NCBI GenBank assembly: GCA_017514025.1 | Contig: JAFWLB010000002.1 | Location: forward strand, 126,346-190,345 | Origin: Candidatus Saccharimonadota bacterium | GTDB lineage: Bacteria > Patescibacteriota > Saccharimonadia > Saccharimonadales > Saccharimonadaceae | Length of the DNA stretch: 64,000 nt | Reading direction: 5' to 3' | Shown here: one piece after another, positions 48,880 through 58,576 of the stretch | Numbering within the stretch: position 1 is the first letter of the stretch | Layout: each line of letters opens with the position of its first letter | Made by a program: the position numbers and the translations under genes | The notes under the pieces: model-generated | Told to the model about the DNA's origin: nothing | Seen by the model: the letters and a program-made list of their open reading frames with translations, nothing else | Databases searched by the model: none

Positions 48880-51828
48880 ATGAAAAAAAGAGTGTTTATG
48901 GTATTGCTAATGGTGATATTGGCAGGGTTTTTGGTGGTGCCGACAGTAATGGCGAAAGAAAAGAGCGCATCGATTAGCTATCAAACACATGTGCAGAATG
49001 TGGGCTGGCAAGATTGGAAAGTAGATGGTCAAATGGCGGGGACGACTGGTCGGGCCCTGAGACTAGAGGGAATAAAAATCAATTTGGATTTGGATGGATA
49101 TGAAGGTGGGGTAGAATACCAAACACATGTGCAGAATATAGGATGGCAAGGCAAGGTAGAAAATGGGGAAATGTCTGGGACGAGTGGGCAAGCTCTGAGA
49201 CTGGAAGCGATTAGGATTAATTTGACTGGCGAGGTGGCTGATAACTATAGTGTTTGTTACCGAGTGCATGCGCAGAATTTTGGTTGGCTAGGATGGGCTT
49301 GTGATGGCAGTTCGGCAGGGACGGCGACTTATGGATATCGGTTGGAGGGGATTGAGATTAAGATGGTGAAAAAGACTGATTTGGGCAATGTTGGGATGGG
49401 CGATGCATACCAGACCAGAATGCTGAAGTATAGGACGCATGTGCAAAATGTAGGGTGGCAGGGCTACAAGTGGGACGGAGAGATGTCGGGGACGAGCGGG
49501 CAAGCTTTGAGACTGGAAGGAATAAACATCTCTCTCGGTGATATAGATCCGATGACTGGTGGGATTACTTATAGAACGCATGTACAGAATGTGGGCTGGC
49601 AAGACTGGAAGTCTAATGGAGAGATGTCTGGGACGTCAGGTAGATCGTTGAGATTAGAGGGAATTGAAATAAAATTGACGGGGGATATTGCTATTTGTTA
49701 CGATGTTTATTATCGGACACATGTGCAAAACGTAGGTTGGCAGGATTGGAAGAAAAATGGTGAAATGGCGGGGACGTCGGGGCAAGCGTTGAGATTGGAA
49801 GGGATTGAGATTAAGCTGATGGCGACGGATAGATGTGGTGTTGGTAGCATTGGTCCGATTGATGATGGTGGTGAAAATGGTGGGGATGAAGGCGGTAACC
49901 AAGGCGATGAGAACAATGGAAATGGGGAGGCTAAGTTGGTGCATTTTACGGAAGAGGCGCCAATTGTGGAAGCGAGCCCGGATGCGTTTGGGCCCTATGA
50001 CTATGGAGTAATTGCGAAGTATGCGGACGAGAATTTATATGTAGATGGGTTTGAATTTGAAATATTTGAGAATGAAGAAAATTATTCCCCATGGGTCGCT
50101 TCTAATACGCCAAAACGAACAGCATGGGACGCCGAGAATCAAACGTCGTTGGTTAATGCGATTGAGTATGATTGGACATTGGCTAAAATAGGAGAAAGAA
50201 CTGGTCGGCAAGAAATAAGGGCGCGAAGCTATGGAGTGGTTAATGGTGAACGTCAATACAGTGCGTATAGTGAGCCGTTTTATGTGGAATATGATAATTT
50301 GAATATAGATTTGGATGGTGGAGAAATGCCAGAATTGATATGGCCGTACAAGGAAGGTGATGCAGTATTGGTGGGCGCGGGGAAGGACAGTTATTTCTAT
50401 GGACAGGAATATAAGCTGCTGAATCCGAATAAATATGGCTATAAGTTTATGGGTTGGACGGGAAGCAATGGTGAAGTTCCACAGAAAGATGTTTATATTG
50501 TGGCAGATACTACAGGTGAGTTAAACTACACGGCAAATTGGGAAGAAGTGCCGGAGGAGTATTATTTGACTTTGGAAACTCCGAATTTGGTGAGGGACGA
50601 GTTGCCTGATGGTGGGAGAGCGGGAACAATGACCGATTATCGGTTGAAGGTGTATTATGATGATGTGGAGTATTATGTGGATGGGTTTGAGATTTATCGG
50701 ACTGATGAAGATGGCGAGAATTTGACTTTGATCGAAACGACGACGCACGGGGAGGCGGAACATAATTATTATGATGAGAGCGGTCGGCGGCATATGAGTG
50801 ATTCAGAAGTGAATAGGTCGCTCGAGATGGAAATAGCTGATCGGGAGATGTATTATAAAGCTCGAGCATTTAAGATGGTGGGAGATGAGAAGAAATATAG
50901 TCGTTTTTCGGATGTGCTGAAGGTAGAGTCTGGAATAATGGAATTAGATCTTGATGGGGGGACTTTGCCAGAATATGTGACGGCGGATGGCGTGCCGAAT
51001 ATCCACAATGGCGTGGGTTATGTATATGAGAGGGAAGTGGGCGATTATGTTTCGGGAAAGATGTATGTATATAATCAGGAATATAGATTGGCGGAGCCGG
51101 AAAAAGAGGGATATACTTTTGCGGGCTGGACGGGTAGTAATGGTGAAGTGCCAGAGAAAAATGTGAGAATTGCGGCTGGAACGACGGGCGTGGTGAGATA
51201 TAAGGCGAATTGGATAGAGGGCGAATCGGAGCTAAATGTAGCGCGGCCGATAATAGTATGGAAAGATTCGGCGACGATGGCAGTAAGAGTGCAGATAGGA
51301 AACACGAATCATGGTGACTATGCGAATGGGTTCGAGTTAGGGTATAGTAGTTTGCCGGAAGGGGAGTTTGTAAAATATAGCGAATGGTGTTCGGTTTCTC
51401 CATACAGTAGTGGTGTTTATGGGTCGTTGATTATGGAGTGTTCGATGCTTCCTAGTGAGATTAACTCGGATATTTACTTGGCGGCGCGAGGATACAGGGA
51501 TGTTGAAGGAGGAAGAATTTACGGAGAATGGTCGGAGCCAGTATTGGTGAGAGTGCAGTCGGTAGAATTTGATTTAAATGGCGGCAGTGAAGATGGGATG
51601 GGAATGGGCTATGGAACTGCCGATGAAGAACCTTTTGCGATAATAGAGCCGACGGCGAAGGGATATATCCTGGGAAAGAGATATAAAGTGGCGCAGCCTA
51701 TACGAGAAGGGCATACTTTTGCGGGTTGGACGGGGAGTAATGGTGAAATGCCAGAAGTGAACCTTTATATTGAGGCGGAGACGGATGAGTCATTGCACTA
51801 TAAGGCTAATTGGACGAAAAATAGCTAG
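48880..51828 (+). CDS. Secreted adhesin-like protein: ChW repeats plus InlB-type B-repeats
   Basis: 982 aa. A Sec signal peptide (MKKRVFMVLLMVILAGFLVV then PTVMAKE), then six ChW repeats in about residues 28-320, each with HVQNVGWQDWK-like and GTSGQALRLEGI-like halves. A Gly/Asn/Asp linker follows, and the rest holds three InlB B-repeat (Listeria-Bacteroides) units ending in YTFAGWTGSNGEVPEKN-like text near residues 525, 750 and 950, separated by fibronectin-like segments. There is no LPXTG or C-terminal anchor, so wall attachment may rely on the ChW part. GTGAGGA precedes the ATG; a TATAAT lies about 40 nt upstream. Probable host- or partner-contact protein (inference). Confidence 0.88.
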   Translation: MKKRVFMVLLMVILAGFLVVPTVMAKEKSASISYQTHVQNVGWQDWKVDGQMAGTTGRALRLEGIKINLDLDGYEGGVEYQTHVQNIGWQGKVENGEMSGTSGQALRLEAIRINLTGEVADNYSVCYRVHAQNFGWLGWACDGSSAGTATYGYRLEGIEIKMVKKTDLGNVGMGDAYQTRMLKYRTHVQNVGWQGYKWDGEMSGTSGQALRLEGINISLGDIDPMTGGITYRTHVQNVGWQDWKSNGEMSGTSGRSLRLEGIEIKLTGDIAICYDVYYRTHVQNVGWQDWKKNGEMAGTSGQALRLEGIEIKLMATDRCGVGSIGPIDDGGENGGDEGGNQGDENNGNGEAKLVHFTEEAPIVEASPDAFGPYDYGVIAKYADENLYVDGFEFEIFENEENYSPWVASNTPKRTAWDAENQTSLVNAIEYDWTLAKIGERTGRQEIRARSYGVVNGERQYSAYSEPFYVEYDNLNIDLDGGEMPELIWPYKEGDAVLVGAGKDSYFYGQEYKLLNPNKYGYKFMGWTGSNGEVPQKDVYIVADTTGELNYTANWEEVPEEYYLTLETPNLVRDELPDGGRAGTMTDYRLKVYYDDVEYYVDGFEIYRTDEDGENLTLIETTTHGEAEHNYYDESGRRHMSDSEVNRSLEMEIADREMYYKARAFKMVGDEKKYSRFSDVLKVESGIMELDLDGGTLPEYVTADGVPNIHNGVGYVYEREVGDYVSGKMYVYNQEYRLAEPEKEGYTFAGWTGSNGEVPEKNVRIAAGTTGVVRYKANWIEGESELNVARPIIVWKDSATMAVRVQIGNTNHGDYANGFELGYSSLPEGEFVKYSEWCSVSPYSSGVYGSLIMECSMLPSEINSDIYLAARGYRDVEGGRIYGEWSEPVLVRVQSVEFDLNGGSEDGMGMGYGTADEEPFAIIEPTAKGYILGKRYKVAQPIREGHTFAGWTGSNGEMPEVNLYIEAETDESLHYKANWTKNS

Positions 51829-51863
51829 ACTGCAGTAGTCTGGACAAATTTTAAGTTTTTTGG

Positions 51864-51869
51864 TATAAT
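51864..51869 (+). promoter_or_regulatory. -10 box of uvrA (N11)
   Basis: TATAAT 11 nt before the ATG at 51881; the leader is about 5 nt and no Shine-Dalgarno is seen. Confidence 0.5.
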
Positions 51870-51880
51870 ATACGGCGTTT

Positions 51881-54760
51881 ATGGAAGAGAACTATATTAA
51901 TGTACGGGGGGCGAGACAGAATAATTTGCAGGATTTGGATGTCAAAATTCCGCGGGATAAGCTGGTGATTATTACGGGTCTGTCGGGGAGTGGGAAGTCG
52001 TCGCTGGCATTTGATACGATTTATGCGGAGGGGCAGCGGCGGTATGTGGAATCTTTGTCGTCCTATGCGCGGATGTTCCTGGGGATTATGGACAAACCGG
52101 ATGTGGATTCTATTACGGGTCTTAGTCCGGCGATTTCGATTGACCAGAAATCGACTTCGCGAAATCCGCGCTCGACAGTGGCGACGGTGACGGAAGTGTA
52201 TGATTATCTGCGACTTTTGTTTGCGCGGGTGGGGGTGCCGCATTGTCCGATTTGTCATAAGCAAGTGTCGCGAAGGTCGGTAGAAGATATCGTGAACGAA
52301 GTGATGAAGCTGCCGCTGGGTTCGAAGTTAATGCTGCTTGCGCCGATTGTGTCGGCGAAAAAAGGTGAGTTTTTGCATATTCCGGAGCAATATACGGCGA
52401 AGGGATTTTCTAGAGTGAGGGTGGATGGGATTGTTTATGCGCTGGATGAGTTTCCGGAGTTAAATAAAAATGAACGACATGATATTGAGATTGTGGTGGA
52501 TAGGTTTGTGTTGTCGCCGGAGTTGCGGACGAGGATTAGCGGGTCGATAGAGCAGGCGCTAGAGATGGGGCAGGGGATAATTCAATTATTACGAGTGACG
52601 GATAATGCGACGGCGGTGGGGTCGAGTGGGATTTCGGCGGCGAATTCGGAAGTTTTGACTTATTCGCAACGGTATGCCTGTCCGGATCATCCGGATGAAT
52701 TGATTCCGGAGCTGACGCCGAGGTTGTTTAGTTTTAACGCGCCGGAGGGGGCTTGCCCGACTTGTACAGGTCTCGGGACGAGGATGGAGATCGATCCGGA
52801 ATTAGTGTTTAACAATAATTTGACGATTGCGGAAGGGGGAATCCGGTCGTTTAATAGAATCGGGCAGGATTCGTGGTGGCTGAAGAGATTGATGAGGGTG
52901 GGAGCGAAACATGGGTTTGATGTGCATACACCAATTAGGGAACTATCGGAAGAAGTGCGACATTTGATTTTGTATGGGACGGGGGAAGAAAAATATGAGA
53001 TGCGGATTAGCGGGAGCGGTCGGTTTGCCGATGGGACGGTGTATGAAACGACTTACGAGGGGGTGATTCCGATGTTGGAACGGCGATATAATGATCCGAA
53101 AATATCGGAGTTTACCAAGCATGATATTGAAAGGTTTATGCGGGTGCGAAAATGTCAAACTTGTAATGGGGCGAGACTGAAGCCTGCTGTTTTGGCGGTG
53201 ACAGTGCATGATTTGAACATTATGGATATGTGTAATTTGGATGTGGATGCGACTCTGGAAGTTTTGTCGCAAGATTTGGGATTTTCGGAATCAGAAATGG
53301 TGATTGCGGGACCGATTTTGAAAGAAATTCGGGAGCGAGTGAAATTTATGCAGGATGTGGGGTTGGGATATTTGGAGTTAGGAAGGGCGGCGAATACTTT
53401 GTCTGGTGGGGAGGCGCAGAGGATCAGGTTGGCGACACAAATTGGGTCGGGGCTTACCGGGGTGCTATATGTTTTGGACGAGCCGTCTATTGGGCTACAT
53501 CAGCGAGATAATGATAAGCTGATTGCGACGTTGAAGCATCTCAGGGATCTCAAAAATACGGTGTTGGTGGTGGAACATGATGAGGATACAATGCTAGCGT
53601 CTGATTATATTGTGGATATTGGACCGGGGGCGGGAGCGAAAGGTGGACGGTTGGTGGTTTGTGGGACGCCGGCTGAGATTATGAAAAATCCGGATTCGAT
53701 TACGGGGAAGTATTTGTCGGGAGAATTAACAATCCCGGTGCCTACTAAGCGACGAAAAGTGCGTGCTGGACATGAGCTCATTGTGCGAGGGGCGAGGGAA
53801 AATAATTTGAAAGACATTGATGTGGCGTTTCCGCTGGGAGTGATGACAGTAGTATCGGGGGTTTCGGGCTCTGGTAAGTCTACTTTGGTGAATAATATTT
53901 TAGCAAATGAGCTGCTGGCGCGGTTAAACCGGGCGCAGACGGTGTCGGGGACACACGAGAGGATTGACGGGATTGAGAAGCTGAACAAGATTATCGTGAT
54001 TGATCAGTCGCCGATTGGGCGGACGCCGCGGAGTAATGTGGCGACATATACAGGGGTGTTTACGGCGATTCGGGAGTTATTTGCTTCGCAGCCGGAGGCG
54101 GAAGTACGAGGGTATAAAGCGGGGAGATTTAGTTTTAATGTGAAGGGCGGGCGGTGCGAGAATTGTCAGGGGGATGGAGTGAATAAAATTGAGATGCATT
54201 TTTTGCCAGATGTGTATGTGAAGTGTCCTTCCTGCCAAGGGCGGAGATATAACCGGGAGGCGCTAGAGATTAAATATAAGGGTCGTGATATTTCGCAGGT
54301 GCTCAATATGACGATTGACGAAGCGGTGGAGTTTTTTGCAAATATTCCGGCTATCGTGGGGAAGCTCAAGACGATCCAGGAAGTGGGGCTGGGATATATT
54401 AAGCTAGGACAGCCGGCAACGACTTTTTCGGGGGGTGAGGCGCAGAGAATTAAACTGGCGACGGAATTATCTAAGCGATCTACGGGGAAGACTTTGTATG
54501 TTTTGGACGAGCCGACGACGGGGTTGCATACGGATGACGTAAAAAGGTTACTGACGATTTTGGGGCGGCTGGTGGACGGGGGAAATACAATGATTATCAT
54601 TGAGCATAATTTGCATGTGATCAAAAGTGCGGACTGGGTGATAGATATGGGGCCAGAGGGGGGTGCGAAGGGTGGCAAGGTGTGTGCGTGCGGGACGCCA
54701 GAACAATTAGCCAAGGATGCGAAAACTCCAACAGGTAGATACTTGAAAAAAGTATTGTGA
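51881..54760 (+). CDS. uvrA: Excinuclease ABC subunit A
   Basis: 959 aa, full length. Damage-recognition ATPase of nucleotide excision repair. Two ABC modules: Walker [13 protein letters not shown] (about residue 33) and [11 protein letters not shown] (about 662), signatures [14 protein letters not shown] and [14 protein letters not shown], and Walker [11 protein letters not shown] and [10 protein letters not shown]. Zinc-binding Cys pairs are visible ([18 protein letters not shown] with CPSCQG). TGA stop. Monocistronic; the stop codon is close to the promoter of the next gene. Confidence 0.98.
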   Translation: MEENYINVRGARQNNLQDLDVKIPRDKLVIITGLSGSGKSSLAFDTIYAEGQRRYVESLSSYARMFLGIMDKPDVDSITGLSPAISIDQKSTSRNPRSTVATVTEVYDYLRLLFARVGVPHCPICHKQVSRRSVEDIVNEVMKLPLGSKLMLLAPIVSAKKGEFLHIPEQYTAKGFSRVRVDGIVYALDEFPELNKNERHDIEIVVDRFVLSPELRTRISGSIEQALEMGQGIIQLLRVTDNATAVGSSGISAANSEVLTYSQRYACPDHPDELIPELTPRLFSFNAPEGACPTCTGLGTRMEIDPELVFNNNLTIAEGGIRSFNRIGQDSWWLKRLMRVGAKHGFDVHTPIRELSEEVRHLILYGTGEEKYEMRISGSGRFADGTVYETTYEGVIPMLERRYNDPKISEFTKHDIERFMRVRKCQTCNGARLKPAVLAVTVHDLNIMDMCNLDVDATLEVLSQDLGFSESEMVIAGPILKEIRERVKFMQDVGLGYLELGRAANTLSGGEAQRIRLATQIGSGLTGVLYVLDEPSIGLHQRDNDKLIATLKHLRDLKNTVLVVEHDEDTMLASDYIVDIGPGAGAKGGRLVVCGTPAEIMKNPDSITGKYLSGELTIPVPTKRRKVRAGHELIVRGARENNLKDIDVAFPLGVMTVVSGVSGSGKSTLVNNILANELLARLNRAQTVSGTHERIDGIEKLNKIIVIDQSPIGRTPRSNVATYTGVFTAIRELFASQPEAEVRGYKAGRFSFNVKGGRCENCQGDGVNKIEMHFLPDVYVKCPSCQGRRYNREALEIKYKGRDISQVLNMTIDEAVEFFANIPAIVGKLKTIQEVGLGYIKLGQPATTFSGGEAQRIKLATELSKRSTGKTLYVLDEPTTGLHTDDVKRLLTILGRLVDGGNTMIIIEHNLHVIKSADWVIDMGPEGGAKGGKVCACGTPEQLAKDAKTPTGRYLKKVL

Positions 54761-54772
54761 TTATGCTAAAAT
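54743..54772 (+). promoter_or_regulatory. Promoter of the TrbL/VirB6-like gene, leaderless (N6)
   Basis: TTGAAA (54743-54748), 18 nt, TAAAAT (54767-54772), then 6 nt to an ATG at 54779. The promoter overlaps the end of uvrA. It predicts translation from 54779, in a different frame from the main gene body. Confidence 0.65.
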
Positions 54773-54778
54773 GGGGGC

Positions 54779-54859
54779 ATGGATGAAGGTCAGAAGTATT
54801 TTGGGGCTAGCAACCGAGTAGATTTTGGCGTTCAGAACTTGCAGGGGGGGGGGCAATAG
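54779..54859 (+). CDS. Short 5' frame (26 codons) leading into the poly-G tract
   Basis: From the leaderless ATG it reads MDEGQKYFGASNRVDFGVQN, then LQ, Gly codons, Gln and TAG at 54857-54859. The run of ten G (54844-54853) lies near its end. With nine G the frame would run straight into the 54825-57791 frame, before its signal-like segment. It is thus probably the true N-terminus of the membrane protein in another phase state, or shows a one-base homopolymer error. A stand-alone 26-aa peptide is less likely. Confidence 0.5.
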   Translation: MDEGQKYFGASNRVDFGVQNLQGGGQ

Positions 54860-57791
54860 TAGAAATCCACTAGGGTATCCACAGGTTTTTCCACGGAGGC
54901 TGTTTTTGGTGGTGCTGTTTTTGCCGCTTTGTTTAGTTTTGTCGTTTTTTCTCGTGAATGATACGTTTGCTGATGTTACCGATAAAGTATGCAAGAGCCT
55001 GGTGGCGAGGGCGGATACGGCTGGCTGGGATTCTCCGGCGGTGACGGTGTGTGCGGGGAAAGCTGACGATGGAGGGGCGACGTTGTTGATTTCGCTGGGC
55101 AAGAGCGATAATTATTATGGTAGTGGAGCAAACGTTAGTGGCGTGGCGGGGTCGGCGGCGATTGATGTGAATGACAATGCCAACCCTAAGCGGGGAGTGA
55201 ACCTGATTGGGAATGGGGGAACTGGTAGTATTGGGGTGAAGGGCTTAAATTGGTGGGATGCCCAGACGGATTTTAAGGCGCAAGATTATGATGACCCAGG
55301 GTCGTTTATTGATGCGGTTTTGAGTAAGGCTCGGGAGACGATAGCCACGGATACGTTGACGGCTTCACATTATGTGTCAAGTAGTGGCGGTGAGACAATG
55401 GGGGTGACATGTGTGGCTACCGTGGGTTCATCATGCGATGAGGGTCGGATGAGGCAATACGAAAATGCTATTTTGGCGGCGGGGTATAATATCGGTGATT
55501 GTTCTTGGCAGTATGTTTCTACTAGCACTGGTGGTGCAACTAACTTTACTTTGGTTTGTGGGGGAGAGCCGGCGCGTACGGAAATAATTAGTTATGATTT
55601 GGTGGTTGTTACGGAGAGCGATGAGGTGACACAGGCGGCGACGAATACGGCAACCAATACAACGACCGATACTGGGGCAACGACGGATATAGATTGTATG
55701 ACTTCAGGGGCGATCAATTCTTTGGGGTGGGTGGTTTGTCCGATTATTGATTTTTTGAGTGATGCGGCGAATACGCTATACGATGATTTTGTGAAGCCAG
55801 CTTTAAATATAGAACCAGAGCTTTTTAACCAAGGGGATGGAGTGAACTCGGCGACGAGGGAAGGCTGGAAAATCTTTCGAGATTTTGCGAATGTGATATT
55901 TGTGATTTTGTTTATGGTGGTGATTTTCTCGCAACTTACTGGGGTGGGGATTGATAATTATGGGATAAAAAAGATTTTGCCGAGACTGATCGTGGCGGCG
56001 ATTTTAATCAATTTATCATATTGGATTTGTTTGGTGTTTGTGGATTTGTCTAATATTATAGGCAGTGGGTTGCAGGCGCTGTTTAATGGGATGGCAGATT
56101 CGATTGCGGCGCCGGCGGAGATTGGGGGAATTAGTATTGGTGGATTAGGAATGGGAGCGTTTACGGCGGCGGTGCTTTTGGGGATTTTGGCGGTGAGTAT
56201 TTGGTCGGTGTGGGCGGCTGAAGGGAGCGTGGGATTATTTGCGATATTGATGATGGCGGCGGTGACGGTGGGGACAGCATTGCTGTTTCTATTTTTGATT
56301 TTGGCGGCGAGAGAAGCAGCAGTGGTGGTGCTGGTGATGTTGTCGCCGCTGGCGGTGGTGTGCTATATGTTGCCAAATACAAAAACAATATTTGATAGAT
56401 GGCTGAAGATGATGAAAGGATTGCTGTTGGTGTATCCGATTTGTGGGCTGCTGGTAGGAGGTGGGAATTTTGTGTCAAAAGTGCTGCTGGCGGCAGGGGC
56501 AGGAACCGGAGGATTTTTCTCGGCGTTTGCGGCGATGTTTGTAGGGGTGGCGCCAATATTCTTTATCCCGACGGTGCTGAAGAATTCATTTACGGCGATG
56601 GGGAATTTAGGGGCAAAGATTTCGGGGATTGGGAAGAGTTTGGGCGGTAGGTTGAGTAATACTACGGGGCGGGTAATGCAAAATTCTAATACGATGCAAA
56701 GGTGGGGAAATAGATTAGATAGTAGTGTAATAGCGCCAAGGACTATGAGGGCAGCTGCGGCGGAGAGGGAGGCGAAGCGGGTGGCGGCGGAAAGGCGACG
56801 AAACCGTATGGGTAGCAGAGAAGGATATAGAGCGCGAGTGGAGGCGGCAGCAATTGCGGCGGATGAAGCGGCGTGGAATGAGGAGGTGACGCAGGAAGCA
56901 GCGAGGATACGAAGCGGAGGGATTATGATGGATGGAGCGGATAGCCCGGTGGCGTTTACGCTAGATAGCGCGACGGCCAGAATGTCTGAACTAGAGGTGG
57001 CTTCGCGAACACGGGATTTGACGGCGGCGGAGCATAAAGAGATGGCGGCGTTAGCTAACATGATGGCGGGAATGAGGGGTGGGGCGTCTAGAATTAACAA
57101 TATTGTGCGAAATGCGCAAGGCGCTAATGGTGGCGTGAACAAAAACTTTATGGCGGCGATGGGGCAAATCTATTCACAAGATGCGGCGGTAGCGGGTAAG
57201 ATGGGTGAAAAAGATGGGACGATGGCGTCGTATATGGAAGGGTTTATTCCGGGTGGAACTGGGAGCGAAAGCTATGCTGAAGCGGCGGCGAATGGGCATT
57301 TGGAGAATCGGGCGAATTCTTATGAGGCGGGGTTAAATCAGGGTGGTGAGGCATTAGATAATTATATTGGTGGGCTGAGTGCGCAAGATTGCCAAAATAT
57401 TTATGATCAGGGATTGGAGAGTGTTTTGGATCAAGGAGATTTGCAGACTTTTCAAGCGCATGCGGCGGGATTGGGAGTGACTGGTTCGCAGGCGACGGTG
57501 GCGGCGCAAGAACAGGTAGCGGCGACTCAGGCAGTAGGTGGGCAATTGGGAGCGGTGAGCGGGCAACTGGGGACGGTGAGTGGGCAGTTGGGGCAGATGA
57601 ACGATTCGGTGGATGCGGTGAACAACGAGTTACAAGCGCATCATGCGGCAGCGAGTCAGGTTCATATTCTTAGCCACGGGGCGTATCAAGCGCCGGATGG
57701 CACTGTGTATCATTTGAGGGAGATGAGCGACGGGACGTACCGGGATGATGCTGGTTATACAGTGGACATTACGCACTTTAAGAAGATGTAG
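54825..57791 (+). CDS. Large TrbL/VirB6-like membrane protein (T4SS-type)
   Basis: 988 codons open from 54825. A signal-like segment (FPRRLFLVVLFLPLCLVLSF, then ..DTFADV), an extracytoplasmic domain of about 230 residues with several Cys, and a polytopic core of about six helices (about residues 350-590) with GTALLFLFLILAAREAAVVV, resembling TrbL/VirB6 or Mbov_0396-type proteins. A hydrophilic Ala-rich C-terminus includes GQLGAVSGQLGTVSGQLGQM and ends DITHFKKM. No good start exists in this frame: TTG 54825 lacks a ribosome site, and TTG/GTG near 54904-54909 follow GGAGG but lose the basic n-region. The leaderless ATG at 54779 is out of frame by one base. It may form the inner-membrane channel of a type IV-like system. 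Confidence 0.78.
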   Translation: MAFRTCRGGGNSRNPLGYPQVFPRRLFLVVLFLPLCLVLSFFLVNDTFADVTDKVCKSLVARADTAGWDSPAVTVCAGKADDGGATLLISLGKSDNYYGSGANVSGVAGSAAIDVNDNANPKRGVNLIGNGGTGSIGVKGLNWWDAQTDFKAQDYDDPGSFIDAVLSKARETIATDTLTASHYVSSSGGETMGVTCVATVGSSCDEGRMRQYENAILAAGYNIGDCSWQYVSTSTGGATNFTLVCGGEPARTEIISYDLVVVTESDEVTQAATNTATNTTTDTGATTDIDCMTSGAINSLGWVVCPIIDFLSDAANTLYDDFVKPALNIEPELFNQGDGVNSATREGWKIFRDFANVIFVILFMVVIFSQLTGVGIDNYGIKKILPRLIVAAILINLSYWICLVFVDLSNIIGSGLQALFNGMADSIAAPAEIGGISIGGLGMGAFTAAVLLGILAVSIWSVWAAEGSVGLFAILMMAAVTVGTALLFLFLILAAREAAVVVLVMLSPLAVVCYMLPNTKTIFDRWLKMMKGLLLVYPICGLLVGGGNFVSKVLLAAGAGTGGFFSAFAAMFVGVAPIFFIPTVLKNSFTAMGNLGAKISGIGKSLGGRLSNTTGRVMQNSNTMQRWGNRLDSSVIAPRTMRAAAAEREAKRVAAERRRNRMGSREGYRARVEAAAIAADEAAWNEEVTQEAARIRSGGIMMDGADSPVAFTLDSATARMSELEVASRTRDLTAAEHKEMAALANMMAGMRGGASRINNIVRNAQGANGGVNKNFMAAMGQIYSQDAAVAGKMGEKDGTMASYMEGFIPGGTGSESYAEAAANGHLENRANSYEAGLNQGGEALDNYIGGLSAQDCQNIYDQGLESVLDQGDLQTFQAHAAGLGVTGSQATVAAQEQVAATQAVGGQLGAVSGQLGTVSGQLGQMNDSVDAVNNELQAHHAAASQVHILSHGAYQAPDGTVYHLREMSDGTYRDDAGYTVDITHFKKM
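54844..54853 (+). repeat. Run of ten G at the 5' end of the T4SS-like gene
   Basis: G10 homopolymer at the junction of the leaderless start frame and the main frame. Loss of one G joins the frames. Mononucleotide runs of this length are typical phase-variation sites, and also typical sequencing error sites. Confidence 0.85.
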
Positions 57792-57813
57792 GCGGAGCTT
57801 GGCGGCTGTGGTG

Positions 57814-57847
57814 AGGGCTAGAGACGGATTCATATATACTAGCCCTC
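57814..57847 (+). terminator. Possible hairpin after the T4SS-like gene
   Basis: GAGGGCT and AGCCCTC arms separated by about 20 nt, without a clear T-run. Weak terminator candidate before the next promoter. Confidence 0.35.
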
Positions 57848-57868
57848 GCCAGAGAGGCTAAGCTTTGT

Positions 57869-57874
57869 TATAAT
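57869..57874 (+). promoter_or_regulatory. -10 box of the TylF-like gene (N7)
   Basis: TATAAT 7 nt before the ATG at 57882. Confidence 0.55.
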
Positions 57875-57881
57875 ATTTGAT

Positions 57882-58502
57882 ATGAGTTGGAAGAATGAGC
57901 AGGTGTCTAGGGGTGAGACGGAGAAGATTCTGGAGGTGGCGCGGGCTCAGTTAGGGGTGGAGGGGGACTACGTAGAGATGGGATGCTATAGGGGGGATAC
58001 GTCTTTGGTGCTGGCGGAGGTTTTGCGAGATTATAATAGGGGCCAGACGGTGGAAAAGCCTGTGGAAAACTCTGGAGAGAAGTGGCTGTGGATTTATGAT
58101 TCGTTTGAGGGGTTGCCAGAGAAGAGCAGTGCAGACGAATCGGCATTAGGGGTGGATTTTAAGAAGGGGGAGCTTTTGGTGACAAAAAGAGAGGTGAAGG
58201 AGAGGTTCTTGCGGGCTGGGTTGCCAGTGCCGGTGATCAAAAAGGGGTGGTTTGTGGATTTGGCTTCTGATGATTTGCCGTCTGAAATTGCCTTGGCGTT
58301 TTTGGATGGGGATTTGTATGAATCGATCAGGGATTCGTTGAAGCTAGTGGGACCAAAAATGGTCTCTGGTGGGGTGATTTTGGTGCATGACTATAGTAAT
58401 CCGGCTCTTCCTGGGGTGGCGAAGGCGGTAGATGAATGGAGGCGGGGGAAGGGCCTGAAGTTAGAGAGGTTTGAGAGTTTGGCGATTTTGAGGGGTTTTT
58501 GA
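57882..58502 (+). CDS. TylF/macrocin-O-methyltransferase-like protein
   Basis: 206 aa. Class I SAM-dependent methyltransferase of the TylF type: DYVEMGCYRGDTSLVLAEVL (SAM site), YDSFEGLPEKSS, ALAFLDGDLYESIRDSL (metal/substrate Asp), GGVILVHDYSNPALPGVAKA. Relatives O-methylate sugars, so a role in glycan decoration is plausible, though it lies 9 kb from the polysaccharide locus. Not close to the upstream T4SS-like gene in function. Confidence 0.85.
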   Translation: MSWKNEQVSRGETEKILEVARAQLGVEGDYVEMGCYRGDTSLVLAEVLRDYNRGQTVEKPVENSGEKWLWIYDSFEGLPEKSSADESALGVDFKKGELLVTKREVKERFLRAGLPVPVIKKGWFVDLASDDLPSEIALAFLDGDLYESIRDSLKLVGPKMVSGGVILVHDYSNPALPGVAKAVDEWRRGKGLKLERFESLAILRGF

Positions 58503-58511
58503 GATTTGGAA

Positions 58512-58538
58512 TTAGCACTCGGGGGTTGACAGTGCTAA
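58512..58538 (+). promoter_or_regulatory. CIRCE operator (HrcA site)
   Basis: TTAGCACTC-N9-CAGTGCTAA; one base differs from the consensus TTAGCACTC-N9-GAGTGCTAA. It covers the -35 box of groES, so HrcA binding would block transcription. HrcA itself is not in the window. Confidence 0.92.
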
Positions 58539-58553
58539 TTTTTGCGCTATAAT
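58526..58553 (+). promoter_or_regulatory. groES-groEL promoter
   Basis: TTGACA (58526-58531), 16 nt, TATAAT (58548-58553), the -35 lying within the CIRCE element. Confidence 0.85.
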
Positions 58554-58576
58554 AGGGGTAAGAAAAGGAGAAAACT

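Noticed and set aside
54904-54911. TTG/GTG start of the T4SS-like gene after GGAGG
   Set aside because: Possible, but it removes the two Arg before the hydrophobic segment and ignores the strong leaderless promoter at 54743-54772; kept only as an alternative.
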